Made by a program: the position numbers and the translations under genes
Shown here: positions 9,051 through 17,790 of the stretch, piece after piece
How the letters are laid out: every line of letters starts with the position of its first letter
Numbering within the stretch: position 1 is the first letter of the stretch
The notes under the pieces: model-generated
Told to the model about the DNA's origin: nothing
Database searches by the model: none
Seen by the model: only the letters and a program-made list of their open reading frames with translations
Assembly (NCBI RefSeq): GCF_000170755.1
Contig: NZ_ABCK01000019.1
Span: 1 to 64,000, forward strand
Length of the DNA: 64,000 bases
Reading direction: 5' to 3'
Origin: Lentisphaera araneosa HTCC2155
GTDB taxonomy: Bacteria; Verrucomicrobiota; Lentisphaeria; Lentisphaerales; Lentisphaeraceae

Positions 9051-10259
9051 TTACAGCTCTCCCTTAAAGGCTTTTTGCATGAGGGCGTCGAAGTTGTCGT
9101 CGAGTTCTTTGAGGCTCTGCTGCATTTGGGATTTGGAGGATTCTGTCTTTTTGGCAATCTCAGCAAATTGGTTTTGGAGTTCGATCGGAGGAATAGGTAA
9201 CTTTATTGTTTTTAAATTCTTTTTAGAAATATTGGGCATAGAGCCAGCCGCACCACTTGCTAAAGCTTGTACTTCTTTTCTTTGCCTTTCATTCACCAAT
9301 AACTTCCACATATAGATAGAATTGACTTCCGCACTAGCTTTGAACTTAAATCTAAACATTAAGTCTGACATCATTAACTGTGGTCTGGTATCCCACACAT
9401 AAGCACAAGCAGCCACTAACTCGTGGGTATTTTTACGGCTGAACAATAAGTCTCTAGGCTGAATTTCAATATTTGATTTAGTCTCCAGGCCCGGCAACAT
9501 AGCTTTATTCTCTTCTTCTTTGTATTCACAGGTGGTTAATGCGCCTAACTTCATAACACCCCATTCATCCAATGTGGCAGGCCAGGTTTCACATTTAGGG
9601 CTCCAGCCACCATCAATGTTATCTAATAGTTCATCGAATATAATTTTGTCCCAACCTTTGGGATTGGTGACGGGGTCGCCAAACATGCTGAGAAATGTGG
9701 ATTTGAGGAATTCGTTGCATTGGGAGATGGCCTCGCGGCGCTTCTGGCGTAGTTCATCCGCTTTGTCGAGGATGGCCGCAATGCGTTTTTGCTCTTCCAA
9801 AGAAGGAAGGGGGATTTTTAAATCATCAAGATGTTCATTTTTGATGTTATTTATATTGGCGCCTTCAGCTAAAGCTTTAATAGATCGTTTATAACCCTGT
9901 GACTGAAAATAAAAATGAAAAAATCGTGGAAATACTTTTTTAGTATCCGGACGTAATACTTTACAAAATGCCCCAAATGAGCTGGAGGTAGAATCTAAAA
10001 AGCTCCCAGCCTTGCCAACGAGGTTTAAACTACCGCTGGAGGCACATATAAGTACATCGCCTTTTTGTAACAACTGATGTTCTTTGATTACTTCAGATTT
10101 TACATAAACAAGCTTATCATAGTTAAGAAAACCTTCATTAATGTTATTAGCCCTCATAACGGGTGTATACCTTTCAGTAGGCTCGTCTACTACATCATTT
10201 TTTTTATACGAGACGCCCCTTATTTGTGAACTAATATCTCCAATTAGAACTCTGTTCAT
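9051..10259 (-). CDS. hsdS: Type I restriction-modification specificity subunit (HsdS)
   Basis: DNA-recognition subunit that joins HsdM and HsdR. At 402 aa it has the normal two-half layout: target-recognition domain 1 (about 1-150), a conserved helical spacer with PLPSLEEQKRIAAILDKADE near 155-175, target-recognition domain 2 (about 205-350) and a second spacer near the end with PPIELQNQFAEIAKKTESSK. The spacers dimerise with HsdM. The start codon overlaps the rloB stop (ATGA), and the stop is one base from the hamA start. Placement between two unrelated defence cassettes is the notable point. The recognition sequence cannot be read from the protein. Confidence 0.93.
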   Translation of the reverse strand: MNRVLIGDISSQIRGVSYKKNDVVDEPTERYTPVMRANNINEGFLNYDKLVYVKSEVIKEHQLLQKGDVLICASSGSLNLVGKAGSFLDSTSSSFGAFCKVLRPDTKKVFPRFFHFYFQSQGYKRSIKALAEGANINNIKNEHLDDLKIPLPSLEEQKRIAAILDKADELRQKRREAISQCNEFLKSTFLSMFGDPVTNPKGWDKIIFDELLDNIDGGWSPKCETWPATLDEWGVMKLGALTTCEYKEEENKAMLPGLETKSNIEIQPRDLLFSRKNTHELVAACAYVWDTRPQLMMSDLMFRFKFKASAEVNSIYMWKLLVNERQRKEVQALASGAAGSMPNISKKNLKTIKLPIPPIELQNQFAEIAKKTESSKSQMQQSLKELDDNFDALMQKAFKGEL

Positions 10260-10942
10260 TTTACACTCCGGTGAGAATTAAGTTTCTGAACCAACTTGTG
10301 GATACCGGTAGCGGGATTCGTACTGGAGTATGGTGTACCCTCATCATGATCTTCTTTAGCTTGAAGCCAGAGACGCTCGGCGCGTTGGATAGCGAGTTCT
10401 TCATCTCCACCATATTCACGAATCAATTGAAAGAGGTTTTTATTTTTTCCTTCTCGTACGTAATTAAAGCCGAAGATAGCGCTGAGTTTTTGATAAATAG
10501 CTTCACGTGGTAAAGATACTGAGATCTCTTCAAAATGAAGTAATACCCAGAGTTCAAAGCATTCATTTGACCAGGCTAATTCAAAACCTTTGGCCTCTGC
10601 TGATTTGATCGCATTATCAAAGTGATGCGACTCAAAACTATCACGATCCATTACGATCCATACTTCGTCGGCTTCCTGATCACTTGCTTTGAGCTTATTA
10701 TCTTCCTGTTCGGCCCATTTAACCAGACTGAGGGTATTGCGTCCATCTCCTTTCGGAACAACAACAATATCACGCGGTAACTGATTCTTTATTTCTGCAA
10801 AATAATTTGGTTCAGTCTCCTGACCTTCACAAGCTATTAGGTAACGCTTGCGTATTTCCATCCGTCGATAGCCACGCTTTTGCTTTTTCGCTTTCTCCCG
10901 AAGAGCTTTTTTTGATCCTGCTACCTTCCCCTTTTGAGCCAT
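10256..10942 (-). CDS. rloB: RloB/AbiLii-like protein
   Basis: 228 aa from the ATG at 10942, one base after the rloA stop and with GGAGATG upstream; a longer in-frame extension to 11008 runs into rloA and is rejected. It has a basic N-terminus, then RKRYLIACEGQETEPNYF (31-48), VVVPKGDGRNT, VWIVMDRDSF with D99 and D101, and ELAWSNECFELWVLLHFE. This is the RloB family pattern, a TOPRIM-like fold with a conserved glutamate and a DxD motif. RloAB are restriction-linked ORFs first noted inside Campylobacter hsd loci and resemble AbiL abortive infection proteins. Likely the nuclease or effector partner of the adjacent ATPase (inference). Overlaps hsdS by 4 bp. Confidence 0.85.
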   Translation of the reverse strand: MAQKGKVAGSKKALREKAKKQKRGYRRMEIRKRYLIACEGQETEPNYFAEIKNQLPRDIVVVPKGDGRNTLSLVKWAEQEDNKLKASDQEADEVWIVMDRDSFESHHFDNAIKSAEAKGFELAWSNECFELWVLLHFEEISVSLPREAIYQKLSAIFGFNYVREGKNKNLFQLIREYGGDEELAIQRAERLWLQAKEDHDEGTPYSSTNPATGIHKLVQKLNSHRSVK

Positions 10943-10943
10943 T

Positions 10944-12209
10944 CTACATCTCCTCGTCAGAAAACTGCTTAATGAACTCCAATCCACCCATAAAGGGAAT
11001 CGCACCATAACGTCCGATCAAATAATCTTTCTCAAAACTGGCATCCTTACGAACTTTGACTTCGGCTAAACTATAGAGTTCAGTGGCAGAAATATTATTC
11101 TTTTCCGTGAAGTATATCTGATCACGGCGAAACTGTCGTGACGCGAGTAAGTTGGTATCATGCGTAGCGAAAATAAGCTGAGCCCCTTTGTTATTGATCT
11201 GAGGATCATGAAACATACGTATGATATTCAAGGTTAGCTTGGGGTGTAAGCGTGCATCCAATTCATCAATGACTAAAACCTTGCCATTGGTCAAGGTATC
11301 GTGTAATGGTCCCATGAGATGAAAGTACTTTTGTGTACCCGCTGACTCGCCTCCGCTGAGTGGGATTTTTACGCTGCCGCATTTTTTACCTTTATCATCG
11401 TAGCGACTGCGTTCAAAGAAAAGAACTTTTGTTTCGAGTAAATGCTGTTTGATTTTTTCAGGAAGGTCATGCGGCAAACGCTCTTCAGTTAACTCTTCAT
11501 CTACAATAGTTTCAATACCCAAACCAATTTGGTTCAAAGAATCTAAAACAAGCTTACGATTAGAGTCATTTTCAATAAAGCTCGATGTATAGCCGCTGTA
11601 ATTATCATCGTTGATACCTGAGATAACATTAAAGTTTCTAAAAAAAGTCAAAACCTCTTTTGAGACGGCACCATTGAACTGAGCACAAACAGATAAGAAT
11701 AACGCATTGTCACGGGTTTTATCCTCTAGGTCTTTGCCTTCTTTGAAAGATTTGGAAACTTCAATAATTTCATTATCCCGTACGAATAATTCACGCTCTT
11801 TGCGTTTTTTCTCGGGTAAGACATAAAGCCATTCACCAACTATACTTTCTCTGTTTAATTCAAATCCATAACGGTATTTTGAAGTTCCAATTAGAAATTC
11901 GACCTCAAAAAATGAGGGGTCTTCGCCTTTCTCATCACCGAGTAAAAAAGGGACTAGATCTTTGACTTTATCGCCTTCTTGATTCCGGATAGAATCACGA
12001 ACATAATTTTTGCAAAAGGACATGGCTTCAATAACATTTGATTTGCCTGAGCCATTCGCGCCATAAATCACTGTTGACCTAAGAAGCTTGTTCTGTCCCG
12101 AAACAATTACATTATCTTTGAGTTCACTTACTTGACCCATAGACTGCATATCTAAGGTCACAGGCTCTTTAATGGAGCAAAAATTCCCAACTGTAAAACT
12201 AAGTAACAT
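10944..12209 (-). CDS. rloA: RloA/AbiLi-like AAA (ABC-type) ATPase
   Basis: 421-aa ATPase of the OLD/RloA type: Walker A YGANGSGKS at 49-57 close to the N-terminus, an ABC-like signature LSGGES at 284-289, Walker B VLVIDELDARLHP at 311-323 and FATHD with a switch histidine near 350. Together with RloB it forms an AbiL-like two-gene defence module; the ATPase probably senses infection and controls the TOPRIM-like partner (family knowledge and inference). It begins 80 bp after hsdM, and that gap contains a perfect 14-bp palindrome (12230-12243), so it may have its own regulated promoter. All nucleotide-binding motifs are intact. Confidence 0.87.
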   Translation of the reverse strand: MLLSFTVGNFCSIKEPVTLDMQSMGQVSELKDNVIVSGQNKLLRSTVIYGANGSGKSNVIEAMSFCKNYVRDSIRNQEGDKVKDLVPFLLGDEKGEDPSFFEVEFLIGTSKYRYGFELNRESIVGEWLYVLPEKKRKERELFVRDNEIIEVSKSFKEGKDLEDKTRDNALFLSVCAQFNGAVSKEVLTFFRNFNVISGINDDNYSGYTSSFIENDSNRKLVLDSLNQIGLGIETIVDEELTEERLPHDLPEKIKQHLLETKVLFFERSRYDDKGKKCGSVKIPLSGGESAGTQKYFHLMGPLHDTLTNGKVLVIDELDARLHPKLTLNIIRMFHDPQINNKGAQLIFATHDTNLLASRQFRRDQIYFTEKNNISATELYSLAEVKVRKDASFEKDYLIGRYGAIPFMGGLEFIKQFSDEEM

Positions 12210-12229
12210 ACTAAAAAACCTCTTTAATT

Positions 12230-12243
12230 ATACTTTAAAGTAT
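12230..12243. promoter_or_regulatory. 14-bp palindrome in the hsdM-rloA gap
   Basis: ATACTTTAAAGTAT is a perfect palindrome 20 bp upstream of the rloA start and 46 bp downstream of the hsdM stop. It could be a repressor operator or simply AT-rich chance. No regulator gene is adjacent. It is the only sizeable gap within the hsdM-to-hsdR run, which makes a regulatory role plausible. Confidence 0.35.
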
Positions 12244-12289
12244 GCAACGAGATATTAAAAACAAAGTCTTTTGAGAAAAAAACTCATAT

Positions 12290-13774
12290 TTACTTATTTT
12301 TTACCATTTCCCTTAACTCGGAAACACCGGCCACGATATCTTTTTCCAATGAGTCTATACGATCGAGAATGATCTCGGGTTCATCGTACTGAACTTCTTC
12401 GTAGACAATTTCTTTGTAGCGGTTGATTGAGAGGTCATAACCGTTTTCAATAATTTCTTCTTTGGGAACAAAGAATGACTGTGCCGTCCTGGACTGGCCA
12501 TCCTGGCCATTATTTCGTTCGTGGAAAGATTTAATAATATCAGGAAGATCGGAGCCTTCGATAGGAGCACGTTTATCATCGAGGCTAAAACCATCATTCT
12601 TCATATCGTAGAACCAAACTTTGTCGGTGCCACCTTCATCAGTTTTTGTAAAGAGCAAGATAGCCGTACTCACACCAGCATAAGGTTTGAACACACCTGA
12701 GGGCATAGAAATAACGCCTTCAAGGTTTTGTTTTTCGACAAGCTGTTCACGAATTTGTTTATGCGCTTTAGACGAACCAAAGAGAACGCCATCGGGAACG
12801 ATCACTGCACAGCGTCCACCGAGCTTGAGCGAGCGGATCATGAGGGCGAGAAAGAGTAGTTCAGTCTTTTTGGTTTTGCACATGGCGAGCAGCGACTTGG
12901 AGCAGGCTTCAAAATCCAATGCTCCTTTAAAGGGAGGGTTAGCGAGAATGAGTGAGTAACTATTTTCATCTTTATTTTCTTCACCGAGTGAATCGCGGCG
13001 ATCGATATTGGGGTTCTCAACTCCGTGCAGCATCATGTTCATCGCGCCAATACGCAGCATAGTGGAGTCCATGTCGTGTCCGTAGAACATCTCATTATTG
13101 AAGTGATGATTAAGCGCGCCATCAGTAAAAATTTCTTTGTGATTATTACGCAGGTAATTATTAGCTGAAACCAAGAAGCCACAACTGCCCGAAGCGGGAT
13201 CAATTATTGTATCCTGAGGTGTAGGACGCATGAGATCAACCATGAGATCAATAATGTGTCGGGGCGTACGGAACTGCCCGAGTGTGCCTGAGGTAGCAAT
13301 CTTGGATAGCAAGTATTCGTAGATATCGCCTTTGGTGTCGCGATCCTGCATGGGGATTTCATCGAGCATTTCCACCACGCGCTGAAGCATCTTGGGAGAT
13401 TGAACCTGAAAGAGTGCATCGGTCATGTAGCGTGAGAACGCCGAATCATTATCGCCATGTAGATTTTTAATGAACTGAAAAATACCGGGATTAGAGTCGT
13501 CTACTCGCGTAAATAAAGAAAACATTTGTTGCGCTTCGAGTTCTTTGAAAGCGCTCCAACGTAGCTCACGCTGATCATCAGAATATACCGGTGCATCTAC
13601 GGGTAAGTCCAACATGGACGCCGTGGCTTCCTTGGTGGATTGCAGCTCATCCAAGCCTTTTATAAAGAGTAAGTACGTTAGCTGCTCCACAACCGTGAGT
13701 GGATTGCTGAGTCCGCCTTCCCAAAACACATCCCAAATACGATCAATCTTATTTTTTATCTCACCCGTAATCAT
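12290..13774 (-). CDS. hsdM: Type I restriction-modification methyltransferase (HsdM)
   Basis: N6-adenine DNA methyltransferase subunit, 494 aa. It has the HsdM N-terminal helical domain (about 5-140), GQFRTPR at 166-172, the AdoMet-binding motif IDPASGSCGF at 191-200, and the catalytic motif NPPF at 279-282. The C-terminal helical region ends with RIDSLEKDIVAGVSELREM, which contacts HsdS. It methylates host sites defined by HsdS so that HsdR does not cut them. It is the first gene of the minus-strand defence run. Upstream (13775-14041) no gene is seen. Confidence 0.95.
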   Translation of the reverse strand: MITGEIKNKIDRIWDVFWEGGLSNPLTVVEQLTYLLFIKGLDELQSTKEATASMLDLPVDAPVYSDDQRELRWSAFKELEAQQMFSLFTRVDDSNPGIFQFIKNLHGDNDSAFSRYMTDALFQVQSPKMLQRVVEMLDEIPMQDRDTKGDIYEYLLSKIATSGTLGQFRTPRHIIDLMVDLMRPTPQDTIIDPASGSCGFLVSANNYLRNNHKEIFTDGALNHHFNNEMFYGHDMDSTMLRIGAMNMMLHGVENPNIDRRDSLGEENKDENSYSLILANPPFKGALDFEACSKSLLAMCKTKKTELLFLALMIRSLKLGGRCAVIVPDGVLFGSSKAHKQIREQLVEKQNLEGVISMPSGVFKPYAGVSTAILLFTKTDEGGTDKVWFYDMKNDGFSLDDKRAPIEGSDLPDIIKSFHERNNGQDGQSRTAQSFFVPKEEIIENGYDLSINRYKEIVYEEVQYDEPEIILDRIDSLEKDIVAGVSELREMVKNK

Positions 13775-14041
13775 AACACTTCCCGTAAAATTATTAATTC
13801 TTTAGATGGGAGGGAGCCGAACAAAACTCTTATCATAAACACAGGGGTAAACCATATGCTCGTACGACAGAACCTCCCGCCGATTTATTTTTACGCTAAG
13901 GTACTGGACAGTTACCTGAAATCAATAGGAGTGCTCTTCAGTTCAGCAGAGTTAAAACGAACTCACGTGTATGCGCTGTGAACTCCGTAGTCCTTGAACA
14001 AGCAAGTGTTTTTTAATCCCACGCCTGCGAACCCATGAGGT

Positions 14042-14860
14042 TTATTTTTGAGCACAGGCCTTAAGGCTTCTTTCAAGTTGTGCTTCCATGCGGGCATCGT
14101 CATCGAGATTCAGGCTTTTTTGTAAATCGATTAAAGTTTCATTTAAACGGGGATCTGCTATAAGTTCGGCAGCTTCAAGGCTGAGAATCCCAACCGAGTC
14201 CAATTGCCATTCCTCTAGCAAGGCACTCACAACTCTTTCATCACCTCGTTCAGCCAAACCGACCAAGGCTTCACCACGCGCCTCATCATGAGGTTCATCT
14301 AAGGCCTCGAATAAAGCCTGACGAATCTCAGGTGTATCGGTTTCAATTTGTGAGCCCAAGCCAAAGATGGCCCAATTGCGAATATCTTCATCGGAATCTT
14401 TGCTCAATGTGATGAGAGCGGCAATCGCACCCGGATCTTCATATCTGCTTAGTCCATGTACCACGCCATAGCGTACGTCCTCGCTTTCATGATCCACAAG
14501 TTTTAGGAGGTCAGGTATGGCACGAGCATCATGTCGGTGACCGAGTCCGACTGTAGCACAATAGAGAACTTCAGTGTTCTCATCTGACAAGAGCGACAAC
14601 AGCACATCTACGGTTTCTTTATAAAATGCCTTTTTCTCCCAGTCGAGCTGAGCGAGTACATCTGCACCTGTGGCGCGATCCCAGCGGTCTTCACTTTGGC
14701 AATATTCGAGTCCCAGGTCAAACTCCTCTTGGCTGCTACGGTAATGAACCGTAGCCAAGCTCGTAGAAGAATCATCATCCTCAATCTCGGAGCGGTATAG
14801 CTGTATAATTTCACGACTTGATCGTGGGTCAGATTTATACTTTTCATTAAATTGACTCAT
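14042..14860 (-). CDS. HEAT-repeat protein
   Basis: 272-aa acidic protein built largely of HEAT/PBS-lyase-like helical repeats, for example VLLSLLSDENTEVLYCATVG, IPDLLKLVDHESEDVRYGV, AALITLSKDSDEDIRNWAIF and a fourth around ALFEALDEPHDEARGEA. Such repeats act as protein-interaction scaffolds; the specific partner is unknown. No signal peptide is seen. Its start overlaps the stop of the coiled-coil gene upstream (ATGA), so the two are translationally coupled and probably work together. It lies at the boundary between the defence island and the mobile-element-like region, so a defence or element-maintenance role is possible but not shown. Confidence 0.85.
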   Translation of the reverse strand: MSQFNEKYKSDPRSSREIIQLYRSEIEDDDSSTSLATVHYRSSQEEFDLGLEYCQSEDRWDRATGADVLAQLDWEKKAFYKETVDVLLSLLSDENTEVLYCATVGLGHRHDARAIPDLLKLVDHESEDVRYGVVHGLSRYEDPGAIAALITLSKDSDEDIRNWAIFGLGSQIETDTPEIRQALFEALDEPHDEARGEALVGLAERGDERVVSALLEEWQLDSVGILSLEAAELIADPRLNETLIDLQKSLNLDDDARMEAQLERSLKACAQK

Positions 14861-16128
14861 TCAGCTTTTTCCTTGAGCGCATCCGCTTGTATCTGATTAT
14901 TAAGTTCCGTTATTCGTTTTTTGTATTTCTTCAGCTTAGGTTCCAATCGAGATATTTCACGCTGCAGGTACAAAACTTCACGTTCCAGAGGCTTAAACAG
15001 AAGCTCATTTTCTTCGGTCAACAGTATTATCTCTGTTTTTGCGTTTTGGATATGATTTTTAAATATGGCTATTTGTTGATCACGGATTTCTTTAGCCTTA
15101 TTATCAATTGAGTCATTGTCTAAAATTTCTTTCAGGCCTTGCTCATAATTAGCCAGCTTCTTCTCCCAGTCCTTTATTTGCCCACTAGGCCACGGAGTAT
15201 TATTAGAAACTTGCTGCTCTGCTACGAGATTGTCGAAGGGACTTAAAACATCGATAACTACTTCACCCAATAATGCCCGCCTTGATTCCCCTCCGTATTT
15301 GCTAAGACCAAGACTTTCCGAATACACCGATAATTTGTGCGAACGCCGGTCTTCCCAAAAATGCCGATGCTGAAGATCGCCTAGGTTAGTTCTAGCGATA
15401 TTTAAAAAGACCTTTTCACCAATTTCAATGACATACTCACCATCGCAGATATGATCTGACCAACCTATAGTTACTGATCGTTTCCTTGCCTCCTTTAATT
15501 CAGTTTCCAGGTCTTCGAGAATTTCAGCTGACACTTCCTGCTCTTGCGCCCATGTATCATCTGTCATCTTGATTTTTAAGTCATCACGATGCTTGAGTTC
15601 ATGCTTGAGGTGCTCAACTTCAATTTTTAAGCGCAGTTCACGTAGCTGAATGGCAAAATCCAAATCAAAACCTGCAAATCTCCTCTCATAACTCTCCGTT
15701 ATACAAAGTGATAAATGGAATGAATAATCATCGTATTGCTCATATTTATTGATCGAATCGACGCACGAAACCTGCTTCATTAGTTTTTCTGATTTATATA
15801 GTAAACACCGTAGCTGTTCGGAAAAGTCTTCTCGTATCTTAGCTTCCTTTTCAGTATAATCTTGATTTTTTTTGGCCTGCGCCAGCTCCTCCGCAGTTAG
15901 AATTTCGATAACATGCTGACCAGTTCGAGCACGATACGAATCGAATGAAGCACGCTTGTGAAAGATTTTATTCAGCGCCTTAAGTTTTTTTTCTCGATCC
16001 ATAGAGGATGTGCCTCTACCTGAAACGATAAATTGTTTACCCGCAATCGAAACGATATGGTCATAGATTTTACAGATATGTTGCCCCCATGCAGGATCAA
16101 TTTCCAATTCTTTCTTTGCTCTACCCAT
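14857..16128 (-). CDS. Unknown coiled-coil protein coupled to the HEAT-repeat protein
   Basis: 423-aa charged protein with no family recognised. The N-terminus MGRAKKELEIDPAWGQHICK begins a 60-residue segment that looks globular and partly repeats later: ITIGWSDHICDGEYVIEIGEKVF-like text near residues 240-265 resembles the first 35 residues (WGQHICKIYDHIVSIAGKQF), suggesting an internal duplication. Predicted long helices or coiled coils are at about 180-235 and 325-420 (EREVLYLQREISRLEPKLKK). No catalytic motif was found. It precedes and overlaps the HEAT-repeat gene. Divergent from the clamp gene at 16299. Confidence 0.75.
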   Translation of the reverse strand: MGRAKKELEIDPAWGQHICKIYDHIVSIAGKQFIVSGRGTSSMDREKKLKALNKIFHKRASFDSYRARTGQHVIEILTAEELAQAKKNQDYTEKEAKIREDFSEQLRCLLYKSEKLMKQVSCVDSINKYEQYDDYSFHLSLCITESYERRFAGFDLDFAIQLRELRLKIEVEHLKHELKHRDDLKIKMTDDTWAQEQEVSAEILEDLETELKEARKRSVTIGWSDHICDGEYVIEIGEKVFLNIARTNLGDLQHRHFWEDRRSHKLSVYSESLGLSKYGGESRRALLGEVVIDVLSPFDNLVAEQQVSNNTPWPSGQIKDWEKKLANYEQGLKEILDNDSIDNKAKEIRDQQIAIFKNHIQNAKTEIILLTEENELLFKPLEREVLYLQREISRLEPKLKKYKKRITELNNQIQADALKEKAE

Positions 16129-16298
16129 GATTTTTCTTCCCGTGTTTTTTTAAGAAATAAACATGATGAAACTCGAAACCAAAAATGTAGCTCATGCCAA
16201 GTCACATATATATCACTCCTATGAACTAACTATTTAGTTATGCGGCCTCTCACGCTTTTGGGCGTAAGAAGCTTTTATTTAAACAACAGGAGTAAGAT
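16129..16298. promoter_or_regulatory. Divergent intergenic region with presumed promoters
   Basis: This 170-bp gap lies between the minus-strand coiled-coil gene and the plus-strand clamp gene, so promoters in both directions are expected here. A short inverted repeat TAACTATTTAGTTA is visible near 16227-16240, and a Shine-Dalgarno ACAGGAG lies 7 bases before the clamp ATG. No clear sigma-70 boxes were assigned. Confidence 0.4.
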
Positions 16299-17696
16299 AT
16301 GATTCAATTTAAGTACAATGAACTGCAACAAATTAAAACCAATTTTGCTCGAGTACTCAGCAAGAGTAGTAACAAATTTCTCAGTCAGGTTTGTGTCGAA
16401 ATTTTTGCTAAGGGCTTTCAACTCACGGCAACTAATCTGAGTGAAACGCTTGTGTACCGTTCTAAAGAACAGGGGGGTACGCCGAGTGAATTTCTCATTA
16501 GCCCCGAGACACTCAAAAGAATCGTTGCGGGCATGAAACGTGGCGACTCAGTGGTGCTTCGTTATGAAGAAGAAAAACTTCAAGTGAAATTCTCTAATGG
16601 GATGAGTTTAAGCTATCTCACGATTGATTCAGTCAATTACCCCGAAACATTAAGTGAACTCAAATCAACTGAGGGCTTAGATGCAAGTGATTTAATTGTT
16701 AATTACCGTCGTGCATACAACACAGCATCGACTGATCCGGCTAAAGATGTGCTCAATAGCATTTTCTTTGACTCGGAGGCACATAAGCTTGTGGCTACTG
16801 ATGGTCGGCGCTTATTAAATATTAAAACTGAATTACAAGTTAAGCAAGATACCCTCATTCCTCTAACGAAGGTGTTGAAAGTCTCTAAGATTTTCGAAGA
16901 GGAGAGTTTAATCAAAGTGGATCATAAAACGATTCAGATTGCGAACTCATCCTGGTTGTATCAGTGTCAGCAAGTTGAGGGGGGGTATCCAAACTGGCGA
17001 ACGGTCGTTCCCGAGAGCTACGAATCGACAATTGACTTAAGTGGCTGCGAATTGGCTTTCTTTTGCGACACTATTCGTCAGCTTCAGTCTGATAAAGGTG
17101 AGCATAGTCTACATTGGCATGACAATAAATTAATCTTTGCGGTGAACGATGAAAGTGGTCAACGCGCCGCAAGTATTGTTGGTGCTCAAAGTAATGACTC
17201 ACCCAAGTCTTTTGCAGTCGATCCAAACTTCTTATTAGATGCATTAATTGCAGCTCATGGAGACGTCCAAATTCATCTTACCGATGCTAGTTCTCCGATC
17301 TGTATAAGTTCATCCAATACCCAAAGTGTAATCATGCCGAAGCGTGGATCCGACTTCAAAGTTATTAAGGCGCACATTCAAGAAAAGTATGGCGCGCCAA
17401 AAGCTAAAGAAACTTCAACAAAAACAATTCAACAAAAGGAAAATCCCATTATGAATGAAAACACAGAAGTAAGTGCTATTGAAGAGATTAATCAAACGAT
17501 TGAACATCTCCTAGAAATCCAGGCTGAGGCTAAGTCCAAGGCTGATGAAGCGCACAAGTTGATCCGTGACTCTCAAGCCGGATTAAAATCATTGGCGCGC
17601 CAGCTCAAAGCCTATGAGAAAGATACTCTAAAGAAACTCAAGGAGTATCAGCAAACTCAGGTCCTGATTAGTAAACTGCAAAAAGTAGCCGCTTAG
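16299..17696 (+). CDS. dnaN: DNA polymerase III beta (sliding clamp)-like protein with coiled-coil tail
   Basis: 465 aa. Residues about 1-375 follow the beta-clamp pattern: LVATDGRRLL near 168-177 (chromosomal DnaN has FVATDGHRLA-like text), YPNWRTVVPESYE near 231-243, and an ending SVIMPKRGS in place of the usual C-terminal VMPMRL. A clamp tethers polymerases and repair enzymes to DNA. About 85 extra residues follow, rich in Glu, Lys and Ala and predicted coiled coil (about 384-465). An internal ATG at 17451 has AAAGG 13 bases upstream and could yield the tail alone. It opens the mobile-element-like gene set with recombination genes, so it is probably an element-encoded clamp paralogue rather than the housekeeping copy. 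Confidence 0.8.
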   Translation: MIQFKYNELQQIKTNFARVLSKSSNKFLSQVCVEIFAKGFQLTATNLSETLVYRSKEQGGTPSEFLISPETLKRIVAGMKRGDSVVLRYEEEKLQVKFSNGMSLSYLTIDSVNYPETLSELKSTEGLDASDLIVNYRRAYNTASTDPAKDVLNSIFFDSEAHKLVATDGRRLLNIKTELQVKQDTLIPLTKVLKVSKIFEEESLIKVDHKTIQIANSSWLYQCQQVEGGYPNWRTVVPESYESTIDLSGCELAFFCDTIRQLQSDKGEHSLHWHDNKLIFAVNDESGQRAASIVGAQSNDSPKSFAVDPNFLLDALIAAHGDVQIHLTDASSPICISSSNTQSVIMPKRGSDFKVIKAHIQEKYGAPKAKETSTKTIQQKENPIMNENTEVSAIEEINQTIEHLLEIQAEAKSKADEAHKLIRDSQAGLKSLARQLKAYEKDTLKKLKEYQQTQVLISKLQKVAA

Positions 17697-17732
17697 GTAT
17701 TTGCCAAAGCATTCAATTAATCAGTATCAACT

Positions 17733-17770
17733 AAGCCGGTAGGATCATCACGATCCTATCGGCTTTTTAT
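17733..17770 (+). terminator. Rho-independent terminator after the clamp gene
   Basis: A GC-rich hairpin with arms containing TAGGATC and GATCCTA, flanked by AAGCCG and CGGCTT, is followed by TTTAT. It lies 37 bp after the clamp stop. The next gene begins only 20 bp downstream, so read-through must occur or a promoter lies within the hairpin region. Confidence 0.85.
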
Positions 17771-17790
17771 TTAAAAAAGGAAAAATCATT

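Noticed and set aside
8099-9166. Longer hamA start at 9166
   Set aside because: The extra 39 residues are an alternate-frame reading of the hsdS end; the ATG at 9049 one base after the hsdS stop fits the DUF1837 N-terminus.
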